DNA of 64,000 nucleotides. It comes from Nocardia africana NBRC 100379. GTDB taxonomy: Bacteria; Actinomycetota; Actinomycetes; Mycobacteriales; Mycobacteriaceae. The position numbers and the translations under genes are program-made. This document shows, one piece after another, positions 25,531 through 33,562 of the stretch. The notes beneath the pieces are model-generated. The model was given only the letters and a program-made list of their open reading frames with translations, ran no database searches and was not told the origin of the DNA. The stretch is taken from positions 248,001-312,000 of the forward strand of contig NZ_BDAV01000006.1 in NCBI RefSeq assembly GCF_001612635.1, in the 5' to 3' direction. Each line of letters begins with the position of its first letter. The first letter of the stretch is position 1.

Positions 25531-26583
25531 ATGGCAAAACCACCCTTGTCGATGGAGCCGACGGGCTGGTTCCAGGTCGCGTGGTGCACCGAGATTCCCA
25601 TCGGCGCCGTCCACAAGATGAAGTACTTCGGCCGCGAGATGGTCGCGTGGCGCTCCGCATCGGGGCAGCTGGCGGTGTTCGACGCGTATTGCGAACATCT
25701 CGGTGCGCATCTGGGCTACGGCGGGCGCGTCGACGGCGAGAACCTGGTGTGCCCGTTCCACGGGTGGGAATGGAATCGACAGGGGCGCAACGTCTGCATC
25801 CCCTACGAGTCACATCCCAACAAGGGCCGCCGCATCCGCAGCTACCCGGTCGTCGAACGCAACGAGGCCGTGTGGATCTGGTACGACATCGACGGTCGCG
25901 CACCGTATTTCGAGGTGCCGGACATATTCGAGGCGTTCGGCGACGACAAGACCGCCGCCGACTACTATCCGCCGGTGCCGGCGGCCACGCTGTTCCGGTC
26001 CGGACTGGAACTGCATCCACAGTACATCATGGAGAACGGCGTCGACTTCGCGCATTTCAAGGTCGTGCACAAGACGCCGTTCGTGCCGGAGTTCACCCGC
26101 CACGACTTCTCCGGCCCGGTGTCCTACGTGGACTTCACCATCGCCTTCGACGAGGGCGTCAGCGAATCGGACGTCGACAGCGGCGTGGAGTCGATCAACG
26201 CCGGCCTGGGTTGTTCCATCACCAAGAGCTGGGGCATGGTCGACAACCGGACCATGCCCGCGGTGACCCCGGTGGACGAATACACCTCCGACGTCCGGTT
26301 CACCGTATGGATCGGCCGCAAGCCGGGCGACGACAGACCCGAGATCAGCCGATACGGCAAGACGATGGCCGATTTCGTCATCGAACAGTTCGAGGCCGAC
26401 ATCGAGATCTGGGCGCACCAACGCTACTCCGATCCGCCTGCGTTGAGCCGCAAGGAATTTCAGGGATTCACCGCGCTACGCCAGTGGGCGCAGCAGTTCT
26501 ATCCCGACGGCGGCCCCGCGGGCACCGACCCACACCGGCCCCACAGCGGCGCAGTACTTCCCGCGGCCGACGCGACCGCCTGA
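25531..26583 (+). CDS. Rieske [2Fe-2S] aromatic/steroid-type oxygenase subunit
   Basis: A 350-residue Rieske non-heme iron oxygenase. The cluster ligands are C-E-H (CEHLGAHLG, residues 53-61) and C-P-F-H (CPFHGWEW). The mononuclear iron motif appears as NGVDFAHFKVVH, containing the conserved Asp and two His. The layout resembles 3-ketosteroid 9-alpha-hydroxylase KshA-type and related single-component-oxygenase families, but KshA identity cannot be claimed. It needs a ferredoxin reductase encoded elsewhere. The ATG at 25531 follows GGAGG. It starts a two-gene unit with the reductase-like gene 39 bp downstream. Confidence 0.88.
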   Translation: MAKPPLSMEPTGWFQVAWCTEIPIGAVHKMKYFGREMVAWRSASGQLAVFDAYCEHLGAHLGYGGRVDGENLVCPFHGWEWNRQGRNVCIPYESHPNKGRRIRSYPVVERNEAVWIWYDIDGRAPYFEVPDIFEAFGDDKTAADYYPPVPAATLFRSGLELHPQYIMENGVDFAHFKVVHKTPFVPEFTRHDFSGPVSYVDFTIAFDEGVSESDVDSGVESINAGLGCSITKSWGMVDNRTMPAVTPVDEYTSDVRFTVWIGRKPGDDRPEISRYGKTMADFVIEQFEADIEIWAHQRYSDPPALSRKEFQGFTALRQWAQQFYPDGGPAGTDPHRPHSGAVLPAADATA

Positions 26584-26622
26584 GCACCGTCACCCCGGCA
26601 GCCAACACACGAAAGGCACGCT

Positions 26623-27708
26623 ATGAGCACCTCCGACAAGATCCGGGTATTCCAGGTCGCCACCGGCAATCTCGGCACCGAGATGATCGGGCGGATCCGG
26701 AACCATCCGGATCTCGAACTCGTCGGACTCCACTGCTACACACCCGAGAAGATCGGCCGCGACGCCGGTGAGATCGTCGGCCTCGACCCCATCGGAGTCA
26801 CCGCGACCGGCACCGTCGAGGAGATCATCGCCGCGCGACCCGACGTACTCACCTTCCACGGCGTCTTCCCCGACGAAGACCTCTACGAGAAGGTCCTCGA
26901 AGCGGGCATCAACGTGGTCACCACCGCGGATTGGATCACCGGTTTCCACCGCGACACCAACCATGCCCATCCCTCGGGCCGCAAGGTCAGCGAGGTGATC
27001 CAGGCCGCCTGCGAGCGCGGAAACGCCACCTTCTACGGCACCGGCATGAACCCGGGCCTGTGCCAGATCCTGGGCATCGTGCACACCGCCGACGTCGCCG
27101 ACATCGAGAACATCACCGTCACCGAATCGGTCGACGTCTCCTGCCACCATTCCGTCGACACCTGGAAGGCGGTGGGTTACGGCCGCCCGATCGACGACCC
27201 CACGATCCCGGACTCGCTCTACCAGTACACCGCGGTGTTCGCCGATTCGGTCTACCTGATGGCCGACGCCTTCGGTCTGGAACTCGACGAAGTGACGTTC
27301 AGTTACGAACTCGGCGCCTGCACCAAGGACGTCGACCTCGGCTGGTACTTCATGCCGAAGGGCTCGCTCGGCGCCAACTACATCAAGTATCAGGGCATGG
27401 TCGACGGCGTCGCCCGCGTGGAGACCCATCTCGAATGGCAGATGACGCCGCACACCGACCCGTCGTGGGAAATCAAGGGCTGCTACATCACTCAGGTGAC
27501 CGGCGACCCCAACATCTACAGCAAGCACATGATCTTCCCGCGCAAGGGTTTCGACCTGTCGAAGCCGGAGAACTTCGCCTCGATCGGCATGACCGTCACC
27601 GGCATGCCGGCTCTGAACGCCATCCGATCCGTCGTGGCCGCGCGGCCCGGCATCATCACCAGCGCCGACCTGCCGCTGCGCAGCTTCGCGGGACGCTTCA
27701 AGATCTGA
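26623..27708 (+). CDS. Dihydrodipicolinate reductase-like NAD(P)-binding protein
   Basis: A 361-residue Rossmann-fold protein of the DapB-like/2,4-diaminopentanoate dehydrogenase type. The cofactor motif is VATGNLGTEMIGRI, followed by GLHCYTPEKIGRDAGEIVGL and the conserved FYGTGMNPGLCQIL. Members occur repeatedly in actinobacterial steroid- and lipid-degradation clusters, but their reaction is not established. A paralogue with the same opening and DPIGVTAT block lies at 53875-54960. It follows the Rieske gene and is probably co-transcribed with it. Confidence 0.82.
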   Translation: MSTSDKIRVFQVATGNLGTEMIGRIRNHPDLELVGLHCYTPEKIGRDAGEIVGLDPIGVTATGTVEEIIAARPDVLTFHGVFPDEDLYEKVLEAGINVVTTADWITGFHRDTNHAHPSGRKVSEVIQAACERGNATFYGTGMNPGLCQILGIVHTADVADIENITVTESVDVSCHHSVDTWKAVGYGRPIDDPTIPDSLYQYTAVFADSVYLMADAFGLELDEVTFSYELGACTKDVDLGWYFMPKGSLGANYIKYQGMVDGVARVETHLEWQMTPHTDPSWEIKGCYITQVTGDPNIYSKHMIFPRKGFDLSKPENFASIGMTVTGMPALNAIRSVVAARPGIITSADLPLRSFAGRFKI

Positions 27709-27827
27709 GCGGTCGACAGCCGCATCCCGGATCGCTCATGCACGGGGTGCGGCTGAATCTTGTTGCGGGCTTTCGCGCTCCGCGCCGGTTAGGGTTGGGC
27801 AAAGGGTTGCCTGATCGGAGGTGTGGG

Positions 27828-28259
27828 ATGGCTGATCTGTTTTCCACCGCGTTGCGGGCTCATCAGTGGCTCTACGAGAAGTCGGACGGGTACGTGGGCC
27901 ACCGGCTGCTGTTCGGAAATCCCACCCTGCTGTTGCGGACGGTGGGACGCAAGACGGGGCAGCCGCGGACCAGTGCGCTGACCTATGCGCGAGACGGTGA
28001 CGACTATCTGGTGACGGCGTCCAACGGCGGGTCGCCTCGGCCGCCGGGGTGGCTTGCGAATGTGAAGGCGGCGCCCGAATGTGAGATCCAGGTCGGGCAT
28101 CGGCGGATTCCGGTGACCGCGCGGCCGACGTATCCGGACGACAGCGAGTACGCGCGGCGGTGGACGCTGGTCGACAAGGTCAACAAGGGCCGGTACACGC
28201 AGTACCAGAAGATGACCGATCGGCCCATATCGGTCGTGGTGCTCAGCCCTCGGACGTGA
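27828..28259 (+). CDS. Deazaflavin (F420)-dependent nitroreductase-family protein
   Basis: A 143-residue split-barrel protein of the Ddn family. Signature blocks are LLLRTVGRKTGQPRTSALTY, the VTASNGGSPRPPGWLANV segment and PDDSEYARRWTLVDKV. Ddn-type proteins reduce quinones and nitroimidazoles with F420H2. The ATG at 27828 follows GGAGG. The 119-bp gap upstream separates it from the reductase-like gene, so it may have its own promoter. Confidence 0.87.
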   Translation: MADLFSTALRAHQWLYEKSDGYVGHRLLFGNPTLLLRTVGRKTGQPRTSALTYARDGDDYLVTASNGGSPRPPGWLANVKAAPECEIQVGHRRIPVTARPTYPDDSEYARRWTLVDKVNKGRYTQYQKMTDRPISVVVLSPRT

Positions 28260-28334
28260 CGCGGGCGGCGGTCGGACCGGTCACATTCGTCCGGATCGCT
28301 TGGTTTTCGGGCAAAGGTTTCGCTATCCTCGCCT

Positions 28335-28432
28335 CCGAGGGGAGTACTTCCCAAGCGCCACACCGGTCAGTACGGATTCCGCCGTCGGGATCCCCGGATG
28401 GCCACCCGGATATCGGGTGAAGGAGACCTCGG
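28335..28432 (+). ncRNA. yybP-ykoY manganese riboswitch
   Basis: The region upstream of the TerC gene carries the class signatures in order: GGGGAGTA at 28339-28346, GTCAGTACG at 28366-28374, and GGAGACCT at 28422-28429. The P1 stem is CCGAGG (28335-28340) with CCTCGG (28427-28432). Riboswitches of this class bind Mn2+ and often precede TerC/MntP-type metal exporters. The 3' P1 strand overlaps a downstream hairpin that covers the ribosome site, so a translational switch is visible. Confidence 0.87.
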
Positions 28433-28454
28433 GTGCTTTCGCATACCCGAGGAG
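28427..28454 (+). promoter_or_regulatory. Shine-Dalgarno-sequestering hairpin of the riboswitch
   Basis: CCTCGGGT (28427-28434) pairs with ACCCGAGG (28445-28452), burying most of the GAGGAG ribosome site (28449-28454) just before the GTG at 28459. The same left strand forms P1 of the riboswitch. Metal binding should hold P1, free the ribosome site and turn translation on. Confidence 0.75.
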
Positions 28455-28458
28455 ACCT

Positions 28459-29478
28459 GTGCATTCGTCCGTTCTCGCAGCCGCGCAGCTGCACACGATC
28501 GGCACCCCCTGGCTGTGGGCCGCCACCATCGCCGGTGTGCTGGTGTTGCTCGCGCTGGACTTCGTCGTCACCCGCACACCGCACGAGGTGTCGATGCGGG
28601 AGGCGGTCGGCTGGACCGTGTTCTACCTCGCGCTGCCGGTCGCGTTCTTCGGCATTCTGTGGGCCGGATTCGGGTCGAGGCCGGCCACCGAGTTCATCAC
28701 CGGTTATCTGCTGGAGAAGTCGCTGTCGGTGGACAACCTGTTCGTGTTCATGCTGCTACTGGCGGCCTTCGCGGTCCCGGCGGTCCTGGCGCAACGGGTG
28801 CTGCTGTTCGGCATCGTGGGCGCACTGGTGCTGCGCGGAATCTTCATCGCCGTCGGTGCGGCCGCGCTCGCCTCGCTGGACTGGGCGTTCCTGCTGTTCG
28901 GCGTGATTCTGCTGCTCACCGCCCTCAAGCTGATCCGCGACGCGGTCACCGGGCACGAACAGGACGTCGATATCTCCCGGATGCGGTCGGTGCGCCTGAT
29001 GCGCAGACTGATGCCCGTCACCGACGACTACCGCGGCACGAAGATGGCCGTCCGGGAGGCCGGCCGCCGCGCCCTGACCCCGCTCGCGCTGGTGGTCACC
29101 GCCGTCATGGCCACCGACCTGGTGTTCGCGATCGACTCGGTGCCCGCGGTCTACGGCGTCACCGGCGACCCGTACCTGGTGTTCGCCACCAACGCCTTCG
29201 CCCTGCTGGGCCTGCGCGCCCTCTACTTCGTCCTGCAGGCGGTCCTGGCCCGCCTGGTGCACCTCGCCTACGGCCTGGCCGTGATCCTCGGCTTCATCGG
29301 CGTCAAACTGGTGCTGCACTGGGCCCACGGTTACTGGGACTGGCTACCGGAGATCCCCACCGCCGCCTCCCTGCTGGTGATCGTGGTGGTGCTCGGTGCG
29401 GTGACCGTGACCAGCCTGATGGCTACGCGGGGCGAGAAGGACGGCGACTCCGCCACCGTCGACGCTCCCGCTCGATAG
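28459..29478 (+). CDS. TerC/Alx-family membrane protein, probable Mn2+ exporter
   Basis: A 339-residue integral membrane protein with about nine hydrophobic segments. TerC signatures include the acidic membrane motif GYLLEKSLSVDNLFVFMLLL and its second copy VMATDLVFAIDSVPAVYGVT. Members exchange manganese and other divalent metals in bacteria; the Mn2+ riboswitch upstream makes manganese export the most likely role. The GTG start at 28459 lies four bases after GAGGAG and immediately after the sequestering hairpin. The older tellurium-resistance name is not evidence of tellurite function. Confidence 0.9.
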   Translation: MHSSVLAAAQLHTIGTPWLWAATIAGVLVLLALDFVVTRTPHEVSMREAVGWTVFYLALPVAFFGILWAGFGSRPATEFITGYLLEKSLSVDNLFVFMLLLAAFAVPAVLAQRVLLFGIVGALVLRGIFIAVGAAALASLDWAFLLFGVILLLTALKLIRDAVTGHEQDVDISRMRSVRLMRRLMPVTDDYRGTKMAVREAGRRALTPLALVVTAVMATDLVFAIDSVPAVYGVTGDPYLVFATNAFALLGLRALYFVLQAVLARLVHLAYGLAVILGFIGVKLVLHWAHGYWDWLPEIPTAASLLVIVVVLGAVTVTSLMATRGEKDGDSATVDAPAR

Positions 29479-29503
29479 CAAGCACAACCGGCGGCCACCG
29501 GAG

Positions 29504-29533
29504 TTGTCCCACACCGGAATTCCGCCGTACCGT
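29504..29533 (+). promoter_or_regulatory. Promoter of the glycine-rich-type gene, likely leaderless
   Basis: TTGTCC (29504-29509) and TACCGT (29528-29533) are separated by 18 bp. The GTG start codon at 29540 lies six bases after the -10 box, so the mRNA would begin at or next to the start codon. Confidence 0.55.
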
Positions 29534-29539
29534 GGGCCG

Positions 29540-30061
29540 GTGCTGTCCCGTTTCCGGCGTATCGATCCGGCCCGCACCCGGCGCGCCGTCGACGCGCTGC
29601 GATTGCCGGAGGCCGTCTTCAAGACGTGCCCCTGGCAGCCGCGAGACGTGGTGGAAACCGGTCTGCGGCAATGGCTGCGGTGCTGCGGTGCGGCGATGGC
29701 CGACGACCAGGTGATCGGCATGCCGTCCCATGCCGTGGACGAGGCATGGCACGGTTTGATCCTGTGCACCAAGCGATATCGGGACTTCTGCGATGCCGCG
29801 TACGGCCGGTTCCTGCACCATTTCCCCGAGGGAGACGGCTACGGCGGCGGCAGCGGTGTGCCGATGGCAACTCAACTCGGACGCACCGTCGTCGCCTGGT
29901 CCATCGTCGCCGACCCGGGCGAGAAGTGTGTGCTGTGGGATCTGGATGCCGTTGTGGGCGTGGAGAATCCGTGGGGAGTGCCGCCGGAGCGGGTCGCCGA
30001 GGTGGAAACCGCCCTGGGTGAGATCACCGGGGGCTCACCCCGAGCGCGGGCCCCGATCTGA
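29540..30061 (+). CDS. Glycine-rich-domain-like protein (HxVDExWH motif)
   Basis: A 173-residue protein with the conserved block SHAVDEAWHGLILCTKRYRD and then LHHFPEGDGYGGGSGVP. This HxVDExWH pattern is seen in actinobacterial and plant glycine-rich-domain proteins (DUF1399-like), whose biochemical function is unknown. The His/Asp/Glu/His spacing suggests a metal site. The GTG at 29540 is supported by the promoter six bases upstream. It converges on a Cys/Gly-repeat membrane protein eight bases away, and similar pairs may form a unit. Confidence 0.75.
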   Translation: MLSRFRRIDPARTRRAVDALRLPEAVFKTCPWQPRDVVETGLRQWLRCCGAAMADDQVIGMPSHAVDEAWHGLILCTKRYRDFCDAAYGRFLHHFPEGDGYGGGSGVPMATQLGRTVVAWSIVADPGEKCVLWDLDAVVGVENPWGVPPERVAEVETALGEITGGSPRARAPI

Positions 30062-30069
30062 CCGCTCGC

Positions 30070-30399
30070 CTAGCTGCTACTGCCACCGCCACAGCTACTC
30101 CCCCCACCGCAACTACTTCCGCCACCACAACTACTGCCCCCACCGCAACTACTTCCCCCGCCGCAACTACTGCCTCCCGAGCAACTACTGCCCCCGGCGC
30201 AACCATTACCCCCACTACAACTGTCCGTACTGCAACCCCCTCCGCCACAATCACTTCCGCCGAATCTGCGGCCCCCGCCACCCGCATCGCCGGCCTGCCA
30301 TCGCCGACGGCGCGTCGACGGCGATACTGTGCGGCGGATGGCCGCCACCGAGATCCAGACGAGTGTGCCGACCATGGCGGCGATGACGACGAAGTGCAT
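30070..30399 (-). CDS. Single-pass membrane protein with (SSCGGG)n tail
   Basis: A 109-residue protein with one N-terminal hydrophobic segment (MHFVVIAAMVGTLVWISVAA), an Arg-rich stop-transfer region (TRRRRWQ), and a tail made of Gly, Ser and Cys. The tail holds eleven or so cysteines, with five near-exact SSCGGG repeats at its end. The codons of the repeats vary at third positions, so the amino acid pattern is under selection. It resembles the Cys-Gly tails of actinobacterial TIGR04222-type membrane proteins. The role is unknown; metal binding, disulfide cross-linking or post-translational modification are possible. Confidence 0.7.
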   Translation of the reverse strand: MHFVVIAAMVGTLVWISVAAIRRTVSPSTRRRRWQAGDAGGGGRRFGGSDCGGGGCSTDSCSGGNGCAGGSSCSGGSSCGGGSSCGGGSSCGGGSSCGGGSSCGGGSSS

Positions 30400-30583
30400 G
30401 AGCGGACGGTAACCGCACGACTCGCCCTTCGCCCGATGAGCCGGTTGCGCAGACCCGGGTGCGAGCGATCCGGCCGGTTGTGCCCGCCCGAAAGCGTGAT
30501 AGCCCGCTCGGCGCAACGGTGCCATGATCGATGGCAGGAGCCCGGTCGCGGGCGTGCCGGGCGTTTCACATGGTGGTGACGCT

Positions 30584-31492
30584 ATGGACGTTGCGACGTT
30601 TGCCGCATTCATCGTGGGGGCGGGGGCGGTGTGTGTCGGGGTCGCGTTCGGGACCGGGTTGCGGGTGGTGCAGCAGTACGAGCGCGGGCTGGTGTTCCGG
30701 TTCGGGCGGGTGCGGGCGGTGCGTAAACCGGGGTTGCGGGTGCTCATTCCGTTCGTCGACAAGATGCGCAAGGTGCCGATGCAGGTCGTCACGATGCCGG
30801 TGCCGGGCCAGGAGGGCATCACCCGTGACAACGTGACCGTGCGAGTCGACGCGGTGGTGTACTTCCGGGTGATCGACCCGACGCAGGCGGTGGTCGAGGT
30901 TCAGGACTATCTGTTCGCCGTCGAACAGGTGGCGCAGACCTCGCTGCGCTCGATCATCGGCAAGAGCGAACTCGACGATCTGCTGTCCAACCGCGAACAG
31001 TTGAACAAGGGCCTGGAGTTGATGATCGACAGCCCGGCCCTCGCCTGGGGCGTCCACATCGACCGGGTGGAGATCAAGGATGTGGCGCTGCCGGAGTCGC
31101 TGAAACGGTCGATGTCACGGCAGGCGGAGGCCGAGCGCGAACGCCGGGCCCGCGTCATCACCGCCGAGGGCGAGCTGCAGGCTTCGCGCAAGCTGACCGA
31201 CGCCGCCGAACGCATGGCGACCGCCCCGGCCGCATTGCAACTGCGACTGCTCCAAACCGTGGTCGAGGTTGCGGCAGAGAAGAATTCGACGCTGGTGCTC
31301 CCGTTCCCGGTGGAGTTGCTGCGTTTCCTGGAACGCTCGACCCCCACGGAAGCGAGCGCGCCGCCGGCCGACACGTCCACCGAGACCGAGAACACCGCCG
31401 ATTCAACCCCGGACCCGAGACCACTACGTGTCCAACCGCCCTGGACGCAGGCGGAACGCACACCGCAGCAGCACCCGGCCCATCCGGAGTGA
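30584..31492 (+). CDS. SPFH/Band 7 (stomatin-like) membrane protein
   Basis: A 302-residue stomatin/prohibitin-family protein. One N-terminal membrane segment (AAFIVGAGAVCVGVAFGTGL) is followed by the SPFH domain, with YERGLVFRFGRVRAVRKPGL, VDAVVYFRVIDPTQAVVEV and a charged helix RQAEAERERRARVITAEGE. These proteins form membrane microdomain scaffolds and regulate membrane proteases. The usual NfeD partner gene is not adjacent. The ATG at 30584 has a weak ribosome site. The last 40 residues are Pro/Glu-rich and disordered. The 275 bp downstream hold nothing I can support. Confidence 0.9.
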   Translation: MDVATFAAFIVGAGAVCVGVAFGTGLRVVQQYERGLVFRFGRVRAVRKPGLRVLIPFVDKMRKVPMQVVTMPVPGQEGITRDNVTVRVDAVVYFRVIDPTQAVVEVQDYLFAVEQVAQTSLRSIIGKSELDDLLSNREQLNKGLELMIDSPALAWGVHIDRVEIKDVALPESLKRSMSRQAEAERERRARVITAEGELQASRKLTDAAERMATAPAALQLRLLQTVVEVAAEKNSTLVLPFPVELLRFLERSTPTEASAPPADTSTETENTADSTPDPRPLRVQPPWTQAERTPQQHPAHPE

Positions 31493-31768
31493 ATGCCGCA
31501 GTCTCCCTCGGCCGCGGCATGTGACGGGTTCGCGCGGGTTCGAGCCGGCCAGCCGGACCGGCGCCTTCTCGCTACCGAGCTGATCGGCCGTGTGGTGTAG
31601 AGGGCGGTGACACGCCGCTCGATTGCGTCGACCCGGGTGAACTCGTCGGCGCGCACCCTGGCCCGATGCTCGGCACGTTGCCGCCCAGGCATTCACACGC
31701 CCGGACGGACGCTCGCCGGGTGCGCCGGATGGGTCTCGGCGGCGGGCGCCGTTCGCGCGGAACGCCCC

Positions 31769-33532
31769 CTACGTCAGCTTCACCCGTGCCGCGACGAAGC
31801 GGTGCACGGCCGGGGCCAGTCGGCTGAAGTGGTACTGCAGGTGGGCTTCCGGGGTGACGGGGACGATGTCGCGGTGGCGTTCGACCGCGCGCACGATGCG
31901 GTCGGCGACCTTCTCCGGGCCGTAGCCGCGCTTGCGGTACAGCGCGTCGTAGCGGGCCTGTTTCGCGGCCTCGGCATCGTCGGACAGGCCCGAGAACGTC
32001 GTTGTCGCAACGATATTCGTGTGCACGATGCCGGGGCAGATGGTGTGCACCTCGATACCCTTGCCGGCCAGTTCGGCGCGCAGGCAGTCGGAGAACATGA
32101 AGACCGCGGACTTGCTGGTCGAGTAGGCGCTGAAACCCTGCTGCGGACTGTAGGCGGCCATACTGGACAGGTTGACGATATGTCCGCCGAGTCCCCGCTC
32201 GGCCATGGTGGCGCCGAAGGCGCGGCAGCCGTTGATCACACCGCCGAGATTCACCCGCAGCACCCGGTCGAATTCGGCGGCGGAGGTGTCGAAGAAATCT
32301 CCGGCCTGGCCGATGCCGGCGTTGTTGATCAGGATGTCGGGCACGCCGTGGGCGGCGATCACCGCACTCGCGTGTTCGCTCATCGCCACTTCGTCGGAGA
32401 CGTCCACGGCGTAGGCGTGGGCGGTACCACCGGCCGCCGTGATCAGTTCGACGGTCTCCTTGGCGGCATCCAGGTTCAGGTCCGACAGGACGACCTCGGC
32501 GCCGCGGCGGGCGAAGGCCAGCGCCGTTTCGCGGCCGATGCCGCTGCCACCCCCGGTGATCACGACCAGCCGATCCGTGAACGGCCCCGCCTGCGCACCG
32601 ACCTCCGCGCGGCGCAGTGTGCGCGGATACTCACCGGTGTCGACGGCCGTGGCGAGTTCGGTCGCCGAGGTGGCCAGCAACTCCGGATGGGAGAACGGCA
32701 GCCAATGCCCGCCCGCGATCTCGCGCCGGAACAGCCGATCGGTCCACTTCGGTGTGTCGTCGTAGCCGGCCGGACGCACCGCGATATCGCGGCGCGCGAT
32801 GATCAGTTGCACCGGAACGTCGGTGTGCCGCTCGCGCGGGCCGAGCATGCGCGGCAGGATGTTGGCGCGGTAGATCCGCATCCCGTCGAAGAAGTCCTGC
32901 CGGAACGCCGGGCCGAGTTTCACGTTCTCCGGGGAGGTTTCGTTCATCAGGCCGATGAACCGCTTCCACACCTTCTCCGACGACAGCGGCCGCATCACCG
33001 CCTTGTTGAGACCGGGGGTCATGAACAGGAAGGTGTAGGCCGAGGAGAGCAATTGCGTGGCCGGTCCCCACACCGCGCCGCGGCCCATCCGATCGCGGGT
33101 CCACTTCGCCAGGTGGTCGAGGTTCGGGCCGGAGACCGAGGTGAACGAGGCCACCCGGGTGGCGGCCTGCGGCTCGCACACCGCCTCCCACACCTGCACC
33201 GAACCCCAGTCGTGGGCGAGCACGTGCACCGGCCGGTCCGGGCTCACCGCGTCGGCCACCGCGTAGAAGTCGGAGGCGAAGCGGTCCAGGCCGTAGTCCT
33301 CGGTGCGATCGGTGCGGGTGGAGCGGCCGTGACCGCGGGTGTCGTAGGCGACGACGTGAAAACGCCCGGACAGCTTGGGAATCACGCGATCCCACAGGTG
33401 ATGGTCGTCGGGCCAGCCGTGGACGAGCAGCATGGTCGGCGCGGCGGGATCGCCGTATTCGTAGACGGCGATATCGAATTCACCGTTGCGGACGAAGTGT
33501 TCGGAGTCCGGAACGGGGGCGGTGTCGGTCAC
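31769..33532 (-). CDS. ephD: EphD-type bifunctional epoxide hydrolase / short-chain dehydrogenase
   Basis: A 587-residue fusion. Residues 1-290 are an alpha/beta hydrolase with the HGWPDDHHLWD oxyanion region and the Asp nucleophile in LAHDWGSVQVW, as in epoxide hydrolases. Residues 315-580 are an SDR with TGGGSGIGRE, NNAGIGQAG and the YSTSKSA active site. This two-domain order matches M. tuberculosis EphD (Rv2214c), which is linked to mycolic acid and epoxide metabolism. The GTG start at 33532 follows GAGGAG. It is the last gene of a leftward operon after a ferredoxin-type reductase (30-bp gap). Confidence 0.9.
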   Translation of the reverse strand: MTDTAPVPDSEHFVRNGEFDIAVYEYGDPAAPTMLLVHGWPDDHHLWDRVIPKLSGRFHVVAYDTRGHGRSTRTDRTEDYGLDRFASDFYAVADAVSPDRPVHVLAHDWGSVQVWEAVCEPQAATRVASFTSVSGPNLDHLAKWTRDRMGRGAVWGPATQLLSSAYTFLFMTPGLNKAVMRPLSSEKVWKRFIGLMNETSPENVKLGPAFRQDFFDGMRIYRANILPRMLGPRERHTDVPVQLIIARRDIAVRPAGYDDTPKWTDRLFRREIAGGHWLPFSHPELLATSATELATAVDTGEYPRTLRRAEVGAQAGPFTDRLVVITGGGSGIGRETALAFARRGAEVVLSDLNLDAAKETVELITAAGGTAHAYAVDVSDEVAMSEHASAVIAAHGVPDILINNAGIGQAGDFFDTSAAEFDRVLRVNLGGVINGCRAFGATMAERGLGGHIVNLSSMAAYSPQQGFSAYSTSKSAVFMFSDCLRAELAGKGIEVHTICPGIVHTNIVATTTFSGLSDDAEAAKQARYDALYRKRGYGPEKVADRIVRAVERHRDIVPVTPEAHLQYHFSRLAPAVHRFVAARVKLT

Positions 33533-33562
33533 GAGAATCTCCTCGGAGAGGGCGAGTGGATG

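Noticed and set aside
30061..30260. A CRISPR array, suggested by regular short repeats
   Set aside because: The repeats are 18-bp codon units of a Cys-Gly protein with no spacers; they translate as SSCGGG.
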